15,403 nucleotides of DNA from an uncultured Odoribacter sp. Its GTDB lineage: Bacteria > Bacteroidota > Bacteroidia > Bacteroidales > Marinifilaceae. A model generated the notes under the pieces. That model ran no database searches. It worked only from the letters and a program-made list of their open reading frames with translations, and had not been told where the DNA came from. Below, piece by piece: positions 14,437 through 15,403 of this stretch. The position numbers and the translations under genes were made by a program. The first letter of the stretch is position 1. Each line of letters begins with the position of its first letter. Location of the stretch: assembly GCA_900548135.1 (NCBI GenBank), contig URJC01000029.1, positions 1-15,403 on the forward strand, written 5' to 3'.

Positions 14437-15403
14437 TTATCGTAACTCGTCTTTTTCAATATACAAATTATCAATGATAAAATCCTGACGTTCAGGCGTA
14501 TTCTTTCCCATATAATAACTCAGTACATCATTGATCGAATCCCCTTTGGAAAGCCTCACTGGCTCCAAACGAATATCTTTTCCGATAAAATGGACAAACT
14601 CATTCGGTGAGATCTCTCCCAGGCCTTTAAAACGGGTAATCTCTGGTTTAGGTCCCAACTTCTGAATAGCGTTTTCACGTTCCAAATCCGTATAGCAATA
14701 CCGCGTTTCTTTCTTGTTACGAACCCGGAATAAAGGCGTTTGCAATATATAAACGTGTCCGGCTCTCACCAGATCCGGGAAAAATTGCAAAAAGAAGGTC
14801 AATAACAGTAAACGGATATGCATACCATCCACATCAGCATCCGTAGCTACAATCACATTATTATAACGCAATTCCTCCAACCCGTCCTCAATATTCAAGG
14901 CTGCCTGTAACAAATTAAATTCTTCATTCTCATAAACGATCTTTTTAGTCAGTCCGTAAGAATTCAAAGGTTTACCCCTAAGGCTAAATACAGCTTGTGT
15001 ATTCACATCCCTGGATTTCGTTATAGAACCGCTGGCCGAATCTCCCTCTGTTATAAAAATAGAAGATTCATTTTTCCGTTCATGATTAGAATTGAAATGC
15101 ACCCGGCAATCCCGCAGCTTCCGGTTATGCAGACTCACCTGTTTAGCCCGTTCACGTGCAATTTTCTGTACACCGGACATCGCTTTCCGTTCCTTCTCCG
15201 TCTCCACAATTTTCCGAAGCAACAATTCAGCTGTATCCGGATTCCGGTGCAAATAATTATCCAGCTCCTTATTTACAAAATCCATAATAAAATTGCGCAC
15301 CGTTGGACCGTCCGGACCAATATCTTTTGAACCCAACTTGGTCTTAGTCTGCGATTCGAATACAGGTTCCTGCACTTTGATACTGATAGCTCCAATGATG
15401 GAA
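14437..15403 (-). CDS. parE: DNA topoisomerase IV subunit B (ParE), 5' part cut off by window edge
   Basis: The reading frame is open through the right edge: codons before 15375 read SIIGAISIK and join [16 protein letters not shown], a conserved GyrB/ParE segment. The gene is therefore partial, and the GTG at 15375 is an internal valine, not a start. The visible 321 residues cover the end of the transducer domain and the TOPRIM domain. Markers are EGDSASG (fragment residues 119-125, catalytic Glu), [11 protein letters not shown] and the metal-binding [10 protein letters not shown] (188-197). The chain ends with [13 protein letters not shown] and a short C-terminal tail. ParE supplies the ATPase and metal site of topoisomerase IV. 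Lack of the extra GyrB insert and the neighbouring parC favour ParE over GyrB. The ATPase domain is outside the window. Confidence 0.94.
   Translation of the reverse strand, partial: SIIGAISIKVQEPVFESQTKTKLGSKDIGPDGPTVRNFIMDFVNKELDNYLHRNPDTAELLLRKIVETEKERKAMSGVQKIARERAKQVSLHNRKLRDCRVHFNSNHERKNESSIFITEGDSASGSITKSRDVNTQAVFSLRGKPLNSYGLTKKIVYENEEFNLLQAALNIEDGLEELRYNNVIVATDADVDGMHIRLLLLTFFLQFFPDLVRAGHVYILQTPLFRVRNKKETRYCYTDLERENAIQKLGPKPEITRFKGLGEISPNEFVHFIGKDIRLEPVRLSKGDSINDVLSYYMGKNTPERQDFIIDNLYIEKDELR

Noticed and set aside
15373..15375. A GTG start for the ParE-like frame.
   Set aside because: The frame stays open to the window edge and the upstream residues belong to the conserved ParE/GyrB segment, so the GTG is an internal valine.
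1..15403. CRISPR arrays, tRNA or rRNA genes, insertion sequences, phage or toxin-antitoxin genes.
   Set aside because: I saw no regularly spaced repeats, cloverleaf-like segments, transposase frames or small paired genes on either strand.

Overview
The window looks like chromosome from a gut-type member of the Bacteroidales. The evidence is the low-to-moderate GC, signal-peptide styles, a Bacteroides-type -7 promoter element (TAnnTTTG), no obvious Shine-Dalgarno sequences, a ParC with a charged N-terminal tail, and a set of secreted host-glycan enzymes. Frequent CGG arginine codons and the gene mix would fit an Odoribacter/Butyricimonas-like genus, but I cannot confirm the genus by eye. All ten genes lie on the minus strand, so transcription runs from right to left. 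Both window ends cut a gene. No intergenic gap exceeds 300 bases.

Right part (about 9932-15403), housekeeping: the 3' part of parE (topoisomerase IV subunit B), then parC (subunit A), a shikimate kinase whose Walker A motif is altered (Gly-Lys-Pro), and a zinc metallo-beta-lactamase-fold hydrolase of the NAPE-PLD-like family with all seven metal ligands. A good -7 promoter element precedes the last of these. Next (9267-9860) comes a small nitroreductase with a lipoprotein signal. It is closed off by a strong intrinsic terminator at 9201-9231.

Left part (1-9035), host-glycan degradation: after that terminator, a regulatory region with two identical 16-bp direct repeats precedes five exported enzymes in one direction. 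In transcription order they are an M60-like (enhancin/mucin O-glycopeptidase-type) gluzincin with a C-terminal F5/8C (CBM32-like) domain, a polysaccharide lyase family 8 enzyme with an unusual N-terminal DUF1573 domain, a GH2 beta-galactosidase/beta-glucuronidase-type enzyme, a GH20 beta-hexosaminidase, and a GH89 alpha-N-acetylglucosaminidase cut by the left edge. PL8 and GH2 are 3 bp apart, GH2 and GH20 60 bp (containing a hairpin), and GH20 and GH89 31 bp.

Together these would attack host glycoconjugates. The peptidase would cut O-glycosylated protein, the lyase would open hyaluronan or chondroitin-type chains, and the three exo-glycosidases would strip beta-Gal or beta-GlcA, beta-HexNAc and alpha-GlcNAc. 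No SusC/SusD pair, sulfatase, GH88 or regulator is visible here; any such partners would have to lie beyond the left edge or elsewhere.

The points most worth a second look are the DUF1573-PL8 fusion, the twin direct repeats ahead of the M60 gene, the proline in the shikimate kinase P-loop, and the NAPE-PLD-like hydrolase. Nothing in the window looks like a wholly new system.
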